Shown piece after piece: positions 53,836 to 64,000 of a DNA stretch of 64,000 nucleotides (position 1 is its first letter; the number at the start of each line of letters is the position of its first letter). This DNA is from Antennarius striatus (Eukaryota; Chordata; Actinopteri; Lophiiformes; Antennariidae), in NCBI RefSeq assembly GCF_040054535.1, contig NC_090785.1:11212001-11276000 (forward strand), written 5' to 3'. The position numbers and the translations under genes were made by a program. The notes under the pieces are model-generated. The model saw only the letters and a list, made by a program, of their open reading frames with translations, had not been told where the DNA came from and did no database searches.

Positions 53836-54337
53836 TTTTTTTTTAAACTTAAGCAGACTAGTAAATAAGTAAAAACGAACAAGAACCGGGAGTAAGGATT
53901 TCACCATTTCCTGATAAGTATCAATAATAATTCCGAATTCAAATTGATGATTCGACTAAAAACATTACAACAACCACGAAATCATTGAAATTCTTGAGTA
54001 GTAATAAACAACGACTTCACAGAATAACATAGCTCTGGGGTTGAGGGGGATCGGTGACACTTCAGATTGCCCAAAAAAATAACGTTTTGAAACAAATGCA
54101 TTGACAGCTTTAGAACAAAAACAATGCAAAACCACTGTAACGCTAATTGTTTTGCATAATGAATAAGCAAATAAGCAAACAAATAAACGAATAAATAGAT
54201 GAATGTACCTCTGACGACACAGAAATAAAACAAAAAGCCAAGCTGACAAAGGAGCCAAAGTCCTAAAAAATTGAAATGTCTTGAAATGAAACGTAATCTG
54301 GGGGGGGGGGCAATGTGTTAAATGGGAGACTCAATGG

Positions 54338-54393
54338 GAGTCTCAAAATTTTTGAATGGATCAACAGAGTCTGTTGGGATTTTCTTCTGAGTC
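54338..54393 (-). pseudogene. Short decayed tail of a variable exon downstream of V1
   Basis: About 55 bases (CTCAAAATTTTTGAATGGATCAACAGAGTCTGTTGGGATTTTC, split here as CTCAAAATTTTTGAATGG and ATCAACAGAGTCTG) match the last codons of the VDPFEDF-type exons V1, V2 and V6 (GAAATCCTCGAATGGATC, AACAAAGTCTGTTGGG). It sits about 415 bp beyond the V1 donor and has no reading frame. Confidence 0.65.
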
Positions 54394-54404
54394 AATAATT
54401 ATTT

Positions 54405-54808
54405 CCTGTAAATGTAAAATGCCACCAAGAACCGTAAAAAATGCAGTACATTATCGCTGAGGCGGCTGCTCATAAAATACAGTAAATACAGAGGTAGTAG
54501 TATTAAACAGTATAAGACAACGAAATGTAATAGTTTCTCGATCAGTTATTGTGAATGAACAACAGCTAAAGCATCATTATTTCACTTACACAACACTTAA
54601 AAAACTTCAGGATTCTCGTTACAATGAAGGATAAAACGAAACATATTTAATGAATTTTTGATGTGTTAAAAAAACCCCAAACCATATCCTGTCTCCTGAT
54701 ACGTTGCTTAAAAATGAAAACAGCCAATGAAGAGTAAACGCATTCTGCACAACAGCATGAATCAGTGGGAACAGATATTAGTGTAGAAGAGGTTTGAAAT
54801 GTTCCTAC
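54405..54808. repeat. V1 3' flank, homologous to the V2 3' flank
   Basis: Partner of 50195-50858. The relic tail at 54338-54393 lies immediately beyond it. Confidence 0.75.
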
Positions 54809-57190
54809 CTCAGTCGTATCGAAATCCTCGAACGGATCAACAAAGTCTGTTGGGCTTTTCCTCAGAGTCTGCTCAGCAGGCAGTGTGTTGTCATTGTATG
54901 ACGTCACAAACTTGAAGTCACTGGTTCTAGATCCTGTTGTCAGGTATGCGTCATAATTGTAAGCGCTGCGCAAAGTTCCTGTGCCGTCAACATCTGCGTA
55001 ATTAGGAGGCAGGTAAGCGCCGGGGATGGTGACTGCTCCATCAAACAACAGTCTGGGTTTTCTCCTGCGACAAAACCTCACACCCAGGATGATGATGATG
55101 AAGGTGAGAAAGAAGGTGGACACACACACCAGAGCGATGATCAGATAAGACGTCAGTTTGGAATTCTTCTCGTCGTAAGAAATGTCCTTCAGTTCTGGCA
55201 CCTCAGCCAAGTTATCAGAGATGAGTAAATACATGGAGCAGGTGGCAGAGAGAGAGGGCTGTCCGTTATCTTTCACGGACACAATCAGGTTCTGTTTCAT
55301 GCTGTCAGATTGTGAAATGTCCCGCTGGGTCCGGATCTCTCCGCTGTGGACACCAATAGTGAAAAGTCCCGGATCGGTGGATTTGACTATCTGATAGGAC
55401 AGCCAGGCGTTCTGTCCAGAGTCCGCGTCCACCGCTATCACTTTGGACACCACAGAGCCTCCGTGGGCAGCTTTGGGGACCAGCTCGGTCATGAACGAGC
55501 TGCCCTCCGGGGCGGGGTACAGGATCTGAGGACAGTTGTCATTCACATCCGATATGAACACACTGACGGTCACGTTGCTGCTGAGCGGAGGAGAACCGTT
55601 GTCTCTGGCCATCAGGTGGACTTGAAAACTCCTCATGTGTTCATAATCGAACGACCTGACAGCGTGGATCACCCCCGTGTCTCCGTTCACAGACACGTAG
55701 GAGGACACCGGGGCACCGTTCACCTCACCGGCTAACATAGAATAAATCACGGTACCGTTTTGTCTCCAGTCGGGGTCTCGAGCAGTAACGGAACATAAAG
55801 TGGAGCCAGCTTTGTTATTTTCACTCACATATGCGCTGTAGGACTGTTCCTCAAACACAGGGGGGTTGTCGTTGATGTCTGCTACAGACAAGTGAAGACT
55901 TTTGGAGGAGGACAGAGGTGGAGAGCCCTCGTCAGTGGCAGTGATTGTAATGTTGTAATCAGACACCACTTCACGGTCCAGTTGTCCTGTGGTCACCAGA
56001 GAATAATAGTTTTTGATAGACGGAACCAACTTGAAAGGGACGTTTTGCTGAATAGAACAGCGGACCTGTCGGTTCTTCTCAGAGTCTCGATCCTGCACGT
56101 TAATGATGCCCACCTCTGTACCAGGTGACACGTTCTCAGGCACGGGATTGGTCAGAGAATCCATAAATATCATTGGAGAATTATCATTCTCGTCTGTAAT
56201 ATCTATAATGACTTTGGCGTAAGAAGTGAGCCCCAAACCATCTTTAGCTTGAACTCTCATTTCAAACAATTTGCTTTCCTCAAAATCAATCTCACCAGAA
56301 ACTCTGATCACTCCTGTTTTAGGATCAATTGAGAAAATAATCACGTCTTCATCAGTTGCGTGACCAAACTCGTACGTCACATGTCCATTCACTCCTTCAT
56401 CTGCGTCTGTAGCTCTAACATGAACCACCATGGTGTCTACAGGAGAGTTTTCAGGCAGACTGGCTTTATAGACGTCCTGGCTGAACACCGGGGCGTTATC
56501 ATTAGCATCCAGTACAGTGACGTGAATGACTACAGTACCTGATCTCTGAGGAGAGCCGCCATCCAGAGCTGTGAGGAGCAAATTAAGCTCTTGTTGTTTC
56601 TCTCGATCAAGTTTATTCTCCAGCACTAATTCAACCTTGTTGTTGTCCACAGAGAGAATAAAGTTATCGTTCTTCTGAAGGTTGTATCTTTGAACAGCGT
56701 TTTGACCAACATCTGCGTCATGGGCCTCCTCGATAGAGAAACGGTTTCCTTTCTCTGCCGACTCCCTTATTTCCATTTCAATTAAATTTTTCTTGAATTT
56801 TGGAGAATTATCGTTTACATCCTGAACATGAAGACTGAGTCTGTGAAGCTCTAAAGGGTTTTCCAAAACCAGATCTAAGTTCACGACACACGATGGTTTC
56901 TTTCCACAAAGGCTTTCTCTGTCAATCCTCTCCGATGTGATCAAATCTCCTGAACTCAGATTAATTTCGCAGTAACGTTTCCGAGTCCCCTCAAAACTGA
57001 CACGGGCCTTTCTTGAAGATAATGTCCTCAGACCAAGACCGAGGTCTTTGGCTATATTTCCAATGACAGAATCCCGTTTCATCTCTTCAGGAATAGAATA
57101 ACTGAGGTCTCCATTAACGAGCTGCAGCGATACAATAAAGCTTGCAACACTGATTATCAGACGATGCGATGAGAAGCCTTTGTTGTCCAT
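54809..57190 (-). CDS. pcdhg: Gamma-type protocadherin variable exon V1
   Basis: This is the first intact variable exon after the alpha constant region: a homophilic neuronal adhesion protein, 794 codons in this exon. The chosen ATG (57188-57190, MDNKGF) follows the paralog pattern; the reading frame stays open upstream only through GTG. Signal peptide about 1-27, then EC1 beginning [16 protein letters not shown]. The EC3-EC4 linker reads [13 protein letters not shown], shared in type only with V2. From EC4 on it is the common homogenised sequence, with a private V-to-M change in EC5 (IYSMLAGEV). The cytoplasmic end is [11 protein letters not shown], as in V2, at GAG|GTAGG. Its CSE (57385-57406) is the closest in the window to the mammalian form, and no NRSE was found at the usual distance upstream. 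Confidence 0.95.
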
Positions 57191-57384
57191 CCTCAGTAAA
57201 AAAATGACACACACACAAAAAAAAAATCAAATATTTTTTGAGGAAAAAAATTCCCTTAAATAAATTTCAACGATACGTGCAATAGCTCACCGTTTCAGAC
57301 TGAAAATATCCGCGGATTGACGGTTTTCTTCTTTACCAATGCAGACACAGAGGGTGGGGATGTCCTTGTTAACTTTGTGCTGGT

Positions 57385-57406
57385 CTGCAGCGGCACCATG
57401 AGTCCC
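57385..57406 (-). promoter_or_regulatory. CSE / CGCT box of V1
   Basis: Sense strand GGACTCATGGTGCCGCTGCA, 195-215 bp upstream of the ATG. It contains the CGCT core and is the copy most like the mammalian CSE. In mammals this element binds CTCF and selects the promoter. Confidence 0.75.
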
Positions 57407-58633
57407 ATTTTCGTTTTTACGCGTATAATCGCTGCAAAATCTTCCTTTATGTGCTACATGTTAAACACGACGTCATTTGTACCAGGGTATGACGTCGTTT
57501 AATTGCTGCTCATCATAAACAAGAACTTCAGTCCAACCAAACAAGGTAAGGGGAAGCAGTCGGTAGTACACACATTTGGGAAGCCAGGATGTGGTTATAA
57601 AATGGTAAGATTTGTAAGATTAAAAATTTCACAATTCAGACAGAAACAACTAGTCAATAAATAAACTGACCCTTTACCCATCCTGTCCGATGGCACATGA
57701 TGCACAGAGTTGAATGCAAATCGTATCGGTCAGAAATATTCGATGTAACACTTTTGATTATTTTTTTTAATTGCTTTTTAAAATTGTTTTAGTTTTTGTG
57801 TTTTTCTTCCAAAGACTGTACATTTTTAATTATTCATTCTATTACTGACAATAATCATATGCCTTAGATTAAAATTATAATTATGCTACTTTTATGTCAC
57901 TATCCCTATATAATTAGATTAGATGATTTTTTTTCTAATCCCAAATGGGAAATTTAAATTATACTGAGCTGAACAATGGCCGTAATGGTTTGAAAGGTGC
58001 CAGTATGTGTGTGTGAGGAATTTTTGTATTTTTTTCTCTTGACCACGCATCGTGTAATTGGTAAGTATAGTGAGTCTGTTTTCAGTTGGATGCATGCTCC
58101 TGTGAGTTTTGCCATTTGGACTGGTGGACTAAGAAAGCCGTAGCACTGGAAGGAAGTTACAGAGGGACACTACCTGTCAATCAACAAGCGCCCAACCAAT
58201 CACGGCCCATCTGCCAGATGGAGTCACGTGAACAAGAGGTCCTGAGAGCATCGTGGAATTAAACGAACAGCCGTCACCACAAAAAAATACTCTATTTTCT
58301 GCTTAATATCCATTCACATATAATGCCAACACAAGAAAACAAAAGTTTTCTCCGGTCTTCATATTTGTCCATGTCTCTCACTTATTACCTTTTCGGCTTC
58401 GTCAAACACAGGGGTTTAAATTCTTTGATTGTGAAGGACCTCACATTGTCGTGTGGGGAACCCGATGCTTTATTCACCAGGACCGAACCCACGAAGCCGG
58501 CGTCTCCCCGGATAGCCGGACCGTAACGTCGAAGCGGTCTTTGTTTTCTTGTGACGGCCAAGAAAAAAAAGAAGAAAACAAACCAAGTCTGATATTATTG
58601 TTTTATTGTGGAATTTCCATGTGTTCCTGCTAG

Positions 58634-58756
<123 letters not shown>

Positions 58757-59047
58757 GATTTTGAAAAAAAAGATGCAATAATGAGCGGTCATTTGAGCTG
58801 AATTTGAAGCGAGGTAAAGAACTTCTGAAGAACTCTCCCTCACTATGAACCACTGACACTGTTCATTGTTCTATCACAATTCATTTTGGAACGAGCCAAC
58901 ATCTGAATTATGATGTCCAGTCATAGTGTTTCTTTCCTTCCACTGAGTAAAATGTCAAATATATCAAAATGTCAAATTATGTTTTAATAAATGCACCCGT
59001 TTCTTACTGTTAGGTTGTATATGTCCATATGTGATGTGATATACGAA

Positions 59048-59062
59048 CCAGGAGATGGCGCC
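59048..59062 (+). promoter_or_regulatory. CTCF-like site in the alpha-gamma boundary, reverse to the promoters
   Basis: CCAGGAGATGGCGCC fits the CTCF core (CCASYAGRKGGC) with one mismatch. It reads on the plus strand, whereas the promoter CSEs carry their CTCF-type core on the minus strand. It lies about 1.65 kb beyond the alpha poly(A) signal and 1.65 kb before the first gamma CSE. This is the position and orientation expected of an HS5-1-like enhancer or insulator for the alpha cluster. Based on one motif match only. Confidence 0.45.
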
Positions 59063-60188
59063 TTTGGTTTACCGCTCGTCAATAAAGAACAAGCGCAAGG
59101 TGAGGGTTAAATGTTCTTTTCTGTTTTAGGGGCAGGCGAGACGATCCGATTTTTACTGCAGGTACTGGACTTTTTGATGGGGAACAGGAGGTTTGGTGTT
59201 GATGGATGGAGGACTTGTGATACATTCACTGAGTTTACTGGAAGACAAACAGGCTGCTGACATGTCGTATTTCCGAGCATCTTTTCAGCTTCTGGAAAAG
59301 TCGAGTATTGAAAACGCAACACCATCGACGTCATTCTCCTTAACGAACTGAAAATTAGTGAGTGAACAAAGTCGCACCTCTTGAACGTGCTGCAGCACGG
59401 ATCAAGCCAGATTACAATAGGTATGTCGTAATATTGTTATGACATGTCTATATTTGCTTTCCAGTACAATTTGCCGTCACATAAATAGCAGTGTGCGCTT
59501 CAACCTGTATTAGAACTCATGCATTATTTTGTGCAGCTGTTGAAATGTTATTGCTGAGGATCAAATATCCTAATTTCACTGCCGTTCGCACTCCTCAGGA
59601 TGACGTTCTCTGACTCACTGGGCTGGTGAAAAAACAGTCAACACACAGACAAACACATGTACACTTCAGTAGAGTTTCCTCAATTGTCGTAACCTGTTTA
59701 ACATCGTGTGTAATTAAGATTGGTTTATGTCATTCTCTAAATGTTTAGTTTATTTTTATAACAGATTTAAATTGGCTTACATGTGTTTTAAATATAGTGG
59801 TCGCTGTAACCCACTGTCTGCTTCCATGGGTCTCCTCATTATGCTATAATATACAGTATATCCATACTCATTACTGTTCTGCAGACAAAATACTGCAGGG
59901 TGCTTTTCTGAACTGAGTTTGCTGGTTTGCTTATTTGTTTACTTGCTTGTGTAATTCAACGACCTAAAATTCACCAGGACAAGAGCACATTTATAGAATT
60001 CTCATGGGAATATGTTTAACTGGAGGCTTTATTTGTATGTGTTAATGTTTTCTTTAAACCACATATTTGCACAGTTAATGTCAGTGAGAGGTCAGATACT
60101 ATTTGTGTTACTGCAGTGTTAAATCAGCAACATAATTAATTGTGCTTTATTGTGATGCATAGCAGGAATGAAATAGAGATTTATTGGG

Positions 60189-60189
<1 letters not shown>

Positions 60190-60263
<74 letters not shown>
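60190..60263. repeat. (GT)n microsatellite
   Basis: About 74 bp of GT dinucleotides just beyond the inferred end of the alpha transcript. Confidence 0.97.
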
Positions 60264-60264
<1 letters not shown>

Positions 60265-60689
60265 ATTGATTACTATTCTTACATTTTATAGAGGCTCATG
60301 TGATGACGTCTCTCTATTGTAATTTTTTTTTTCAACAAACTCTCCCACAGGGATAGAATAAATCTACTTAGCCACTCTAGTAAATTATATAGAGAAGCTT
60401 CTTTTCACAAGGGACTACATGTCTGGACCATCTGTGACCATAGTTTTCAACAAAGACAAATATGACATCATTGCTGGATGGGTCATTCTTCCTGTGTGCC
60501 ATATCAGAGTGATTGTCAGTACAGAGAAAGAAGTGGGGTAACATTGGCTTTTATCGATGAGGTTTAAAAGGCTCTGCAAAACTCTATTTTACTCATCTCA
60601 AGCACTACTGGTTAACAATCCAATATGTAATTTTGTAATGCGTTGTTTGAATGAGAAAAAAAATGGGCTCTGTCACACACCATAAGACA

Positions 60690-60728
60690 TTCAATTTATA
60701 TATTTTTTTTATGAAAGAAAACTTTATT
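60690..60728 (-). terminator. Candidate poly(A) signal of the alpha gene
   Basis: AATAAA (TTTATT on the plus strand, 60723-60728) is followed in the transcribed direction by a T/A-rich tract and a GT-rich downstream element. The signal would put the cleavage site near 60700. Confidence 0.45.
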
Positions 60729-63516
60729 AGTGATTTATAAAGAAAACACATTACAACTGTTTCCATTTAATTGAAATTAAAAAAAAAAATCAAAAAAATA
60801 AATGAAATTCACTACTTCACTGTCACATTTGATGAGCGAGTGTACTAAAAAAGGATTTACAATAGATCCGGGCCAGTCCATTTAGGACTGCACATCGCCA
60901 CCATAGTTCACCACCATACACTGGGAAAGAATGACATTATGAATGCTCACTAAACACAAACATACAATACATATAGGGTGTTTTTTACATTGGAATTTTT
61001 TTAAGTCATTTTGTCATTTTTAGAGTGAAAAGTTAGTGAAAGCTCACCATAGGATCATACATATTTCAGTTACAATATTACAGTGTTAGTTAGATCATCA
61101 TGTCAAAGCTGGACAAAGAGAGTGTTTTTTTTTTTTAATACATTTTTGCTCTGCTTTTTCTCAATGCAAAACTCATACCTGGTAAAACAAAAATAGTAAA
61201 ACCTGCATTGAAAGGTATCACACTATAGCATTTACAAAATACCTTAAACCTGTTTAGTGGATGCCATACAACATTTGTGGAGTGTGAAGATTGTATTACA
61301 TAGATGTTTGGACAGAAGTACATAGAAATATCTCCTGTGTGAGTAATGAAGAAAAATGATAATACAAAAGAATAAAATCATAGCCATCTATCTATTTATA
61401 TTTATATATATATATTTCTCTATATAGTATGTGTTTCCTTAGAGCAGTACATGCAGCAGCCACTTACTGGACTGACATCATACTGAGCTGCAAACCTTTG
61501 GGGATGTGGCAACAAGTTACAGGCAAGAGAGAGGAACCAACAAAAGCAAGTCTTGAGGGATGTTTGCACCCTGTTTTCAGAACATTTTGAGAGAGGACTG
61601 GTGGGATGCAGCTGCAAGTTGGGGATCTCTAGATGACCATATTTTGTTTTTCTAACAATTAGTAATATAGACACAATCTGTGTATGACAAGCCTGCGCTT
61701 TGTTTGCAATGTACCTGCGGACCTAAAAGCTAACTATATCAATTTGGGGAGGGGCAGCCCATGGCCCCTCATTCTATCCTAGTAGTCCACCCCTTACATG
61801 TGGCTCATTCCACCTGATCCTCTCCAACAGCGGCATCAAACACAAAAAGATGAACAGTGTACAGAGCAGTTAAAAGCACTGAACCGTTGTGCACATAGAC
61901 AGACATCTGATAAAAGTTCAGGCATTGACCCCCGATTGAGCTTCCCCTGGTCTCATCCACATTACTCCATGCTGTTCTTAGCACACCACAATGTTCAGAG
62001 TAGACCATTCCCAGGATCGATCCTGAGCGGGGGGTCAGTGTGGCGGTTAGGTGCAGTGTCTGAGGGTAAATAGGGGTGGGCATGACACACAAAAAGAAGT
62101 TAAAGCTATGAGGAATAAATGAAAAGAGCCACAGTATGTAACATTGAATCTCTCTAGAGAATAAATCAAAGCAGAACTTCATAATCACATGACGAGGCAG
62201 TCAGTTGGGTGGGTGACCATGGAGGAGGAAAAAAAAGGCAGTTAGGGGAGGAGAGGTCAGCTTGGGGCATCTTGGGGCAAGTATAAGCAGGTGAGCAGTT
62301 GTAAACTCAAGGTAACAGGTAAGGACCAGTTGCGACTAAACATTCAAAGCAAAAAGCATTAGGCTTTTGCTGCAGCAGGGCGAGAAGAGATGGTGTTATA
62401 CAAAATCTTGAGATTCTTCTCATATACTATAAGGTTTCATCAGAGTCCACGGACAGAAAGCAGAGTCACATGCCAGCTCGGCTGGACTATCCTGATACCC
62501 AGGAAATGTGACATATCCTCTCATCCCTCAAACTTTCCACTGCACTCTGCATTCCTCAGTTGAGGTTTTGATTGGAGATGAAGCTCTCTGTGTCCTTTGA
62601 ATGCAGTGAGAAAATACAGAGTGATTGCAAAGGATGCTTTCATCCTGAGAAAGTCGATGTACACATGTGCACCCCGTTGGTGACTGTGCAAGGAAAAAAG
62701 CCTTTAGGATCTAGTTTTAAGCACATTTCTTTGATGGTTGTTGATCTTCTTCTTTTCACTTGTCTACCTCTGTATGTCTCCAGTGCTTTCCATTTCTACT
62801 TTGTCATGGCAAGTGTATATATGCAGTTGCATGTTTGAAATATGCGAGCATGCTTGTGTGTGCATGTAGTTTTGTTGAGATTTCAGAAAAGATTATCGGT
62901 AATTACCAGAGGAATCTGAAGCAGTGTTGTGTTAGCCATAGTATCAATGAGTCCCTCCTATGCTATTTACAAGTAATGTGTGTCCAGCTCCAGATGATGT
63001 GCATTTGTCTCCATCTTTGCTGTCTTTCTTCTTTTCTGAAGCTGGCACAAATCATTTTGTTGTTCTTGTACAAAGTAGTTGTCTTCTCTCAGAGAGAATG
63101 GTTTACACATTGTAGTCGGGGAGGGTGTAAGACAGAGGTGCCAACAAGCCCAGTGGGTTGAAGGAGGAAAAAATTGAAGACAAGGGCATAGAAGGCTATT
63201 TTTCTTTTTCGGGAATGTTGACTGACATGAGACGATTCATGGCTTAGAGGCACAGCGGGGCGAGGAGCTAAAGTAATTATTTCAATGTTTGTCAAGACAA
63301 TATCAATATTTTACCTCAGTATGTTTCTGAAGTTAAAACAAAAAAAAAGGCCAAATTCATATCAGAAAGCATTTTAAGATGCTGTTATTGGAAACAGGAA
63401 ATTTGGAAAAGGTGTAATAGTTTTCGCATTTTCTTTTTGCTCCATGGACTTTGGTTGGTACCTCTGTTTTAACAACACCCTTGTATTCTTTGTTATTTTC
63501 TCCCTCTCCTGCTCCT
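60700..63516 (-). other. pcdha: Presumed 3' UTR of the alpha constant region
   Basis: About 2.8 kb follows the alpha stop codon with no long reading frame that resembles a protein. On the minus strand an AATAAA lies at 60723-60728, followed within 30-50 bases by a GT-rich stretch (GGTGTGTGAC, about 60677-60688). This is the most convincing poly(A) signal downstream of the stop. Long 3' UTRs are usual for this gene. The extent is inferred, not shown by transcript data. Confidence 0.55.
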
Positions 63517-63824
63517 TTACTCGTCTCCATCATCTTTCCCCTTATCCTTCTTGTCTTTCTTCTCCTTCTTCTTCTTCTTTTTCTTCTTTGCCTCCTCTTT
63601 CTTCCCAAATGTGATGAAATCACTCTTGTCATCCTCTCCTCCCTGGTTTTGTCTGATGGATATTATGGCGGGGGAGCCAGGGATGATGAATGCTTCTGGG
63701 GGAACCTCACCAGGTTTCAGGTGCTGTGGGGGTGCACCAGGACCGCCGGGGCCGTAACGAAAGTGCCAGCTGTTGCTGTCTACACCAGCACCCATTGGAG
63801 GGGATACCTCTCCTCCTTCAGCAT
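63517..63824 (-). CDS. pcdha: Protocadherin-alpha constant region, last coding exon (exon 3)
   Basis: This is the C-terminal part of the cytoplasmic tail shared by all alpha protocadherins; only this exon of the gene is in the window. It starts after a clean acceptor (polypyrimidine tract ending TTTATTTCAG at 63825) and reads [19 protein letters not shown], then [35 protein letters not shown] and a run of about eight lysines, ending DDGDE and TAA at 63517-63519. These blocks match, from memory, the mammalian Pcdha tail ([28 protein letters not shown], poly-lysine). FITFGK fits the WIRS consensus through which alpha protocadherins bind the WAVE complex. The exon begins in split phase: AT at its start completes a codon begun in exon 2. 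The gene runs right to left, so the variable exons to its left cannot belong to it; they are the next (gamma) cluster. Confidence 0.93.
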
Positions 63825-64000
63825 CTGAAATAAACAGAGATATTGAGAATTGCTCGTTATTTGCTATTAATTTGTTTTAAAATATTTGGTGATGTTACAG
63901 TTTTTTTAAACAAAGAACAAGTGTTTGGTATGTGTGAAAGTTATAACCACTGAAAAATCATTAAATGTGGATTTTGATGGAATGCAATGTGTGCTAATTT

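Noticed and set aside
57386-57410. NRSE upstream of V1 at the usual ~380 bp (near 57770)
   Set aside because: Sequence there has no TTCAGCACC or GGACAG half-site; I do not claim one.
63089-63295. Small open frames in the alpha 3' UTR
   Set aside because: No domain, no conservation evidence, and position downstream of the alpha stop in the same transcript.

Overview
The window is a piece of a teleost clustered-protocadherin locus. It holds eleven intact single-exon cadherin ectodomain/TM genes in tandem, all on the minus strand. Their second halves are almost identical copies, and each ends at a splice donor. The last coding exon of the protocadherin-alpha constant region lies at the right edge. 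Vertebrate identity follows from this architecture. Fish identity follows from the extreme copy-to-copy homogenisation and from the fish-type hAT and LTR fossils. I cannot tell which of the duplicated teleost clusters (Pcdh1 or Pcdh2) this is.

Layout in the direction of transcription (right to left): alpha constant exon 3 (63517-63824) with its 3' UTR to about 60.7 kb; an alpha-gamma boundary (57.4-60.7 kb) with a CTCF-like site pointing against the gamma promoters; then gamma-type variable exons V1 (54809-57190), V2 (50859-53240), V3 (43047-45431), V4 (38452-40833), V5 (33099-35489), V6 (29466-31847), V7 (24850-27231), V8 (19457-21847), V9 (14288-16666), V10 (10299-12677) and V11 (1763-4150). 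Three decayed 3' tails of lost variable exons lie at 814-1068, 18724-18860 and 54338-54393. The gamma constant exons must lie to the left of base 1. Numbering V1-V11 is local to this report.

Each variable exon encodes a signal peptide, six cadherin repeats (EC1-EC6), one membrane helix and a short variable cytoplasmic part, then splices at GAG|GTAGG or CAG|GTAGG to the distant constant exons. About 150-200 bp upstream of each ATG is the CSE/CGCT-box promoter element (a CTCF site). For seven genes an RE1/NRSE-like silencer lies upstream of the CSE at a nearly fixed spacing. Promoter choice by CTCF looping, with NRSF/REST silencing outside neurons, is the regulation known for this family.

The array has a readable history. 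Everything from EC4 to the cytoplasmic tail has been homogenised by gene conversion. An ~8.6 kb block (V8 5' half - V7 - V6 3' end) is repeated as V5 - V4 - V3. V5 and V6 are chimeras formed by unequal crossing-over inside the homogenised region. A solo LTR with a perfect 4-bp target duplication occurs in both block copies, while the uninterrupted target survives at 32311-32314, which orders the events. The V10-V11 gap carries an LTR-like fossil containing a 2.6 kb hAT element, and the V2-V3 gap carries a broken Ty3/Gypsy fossil.
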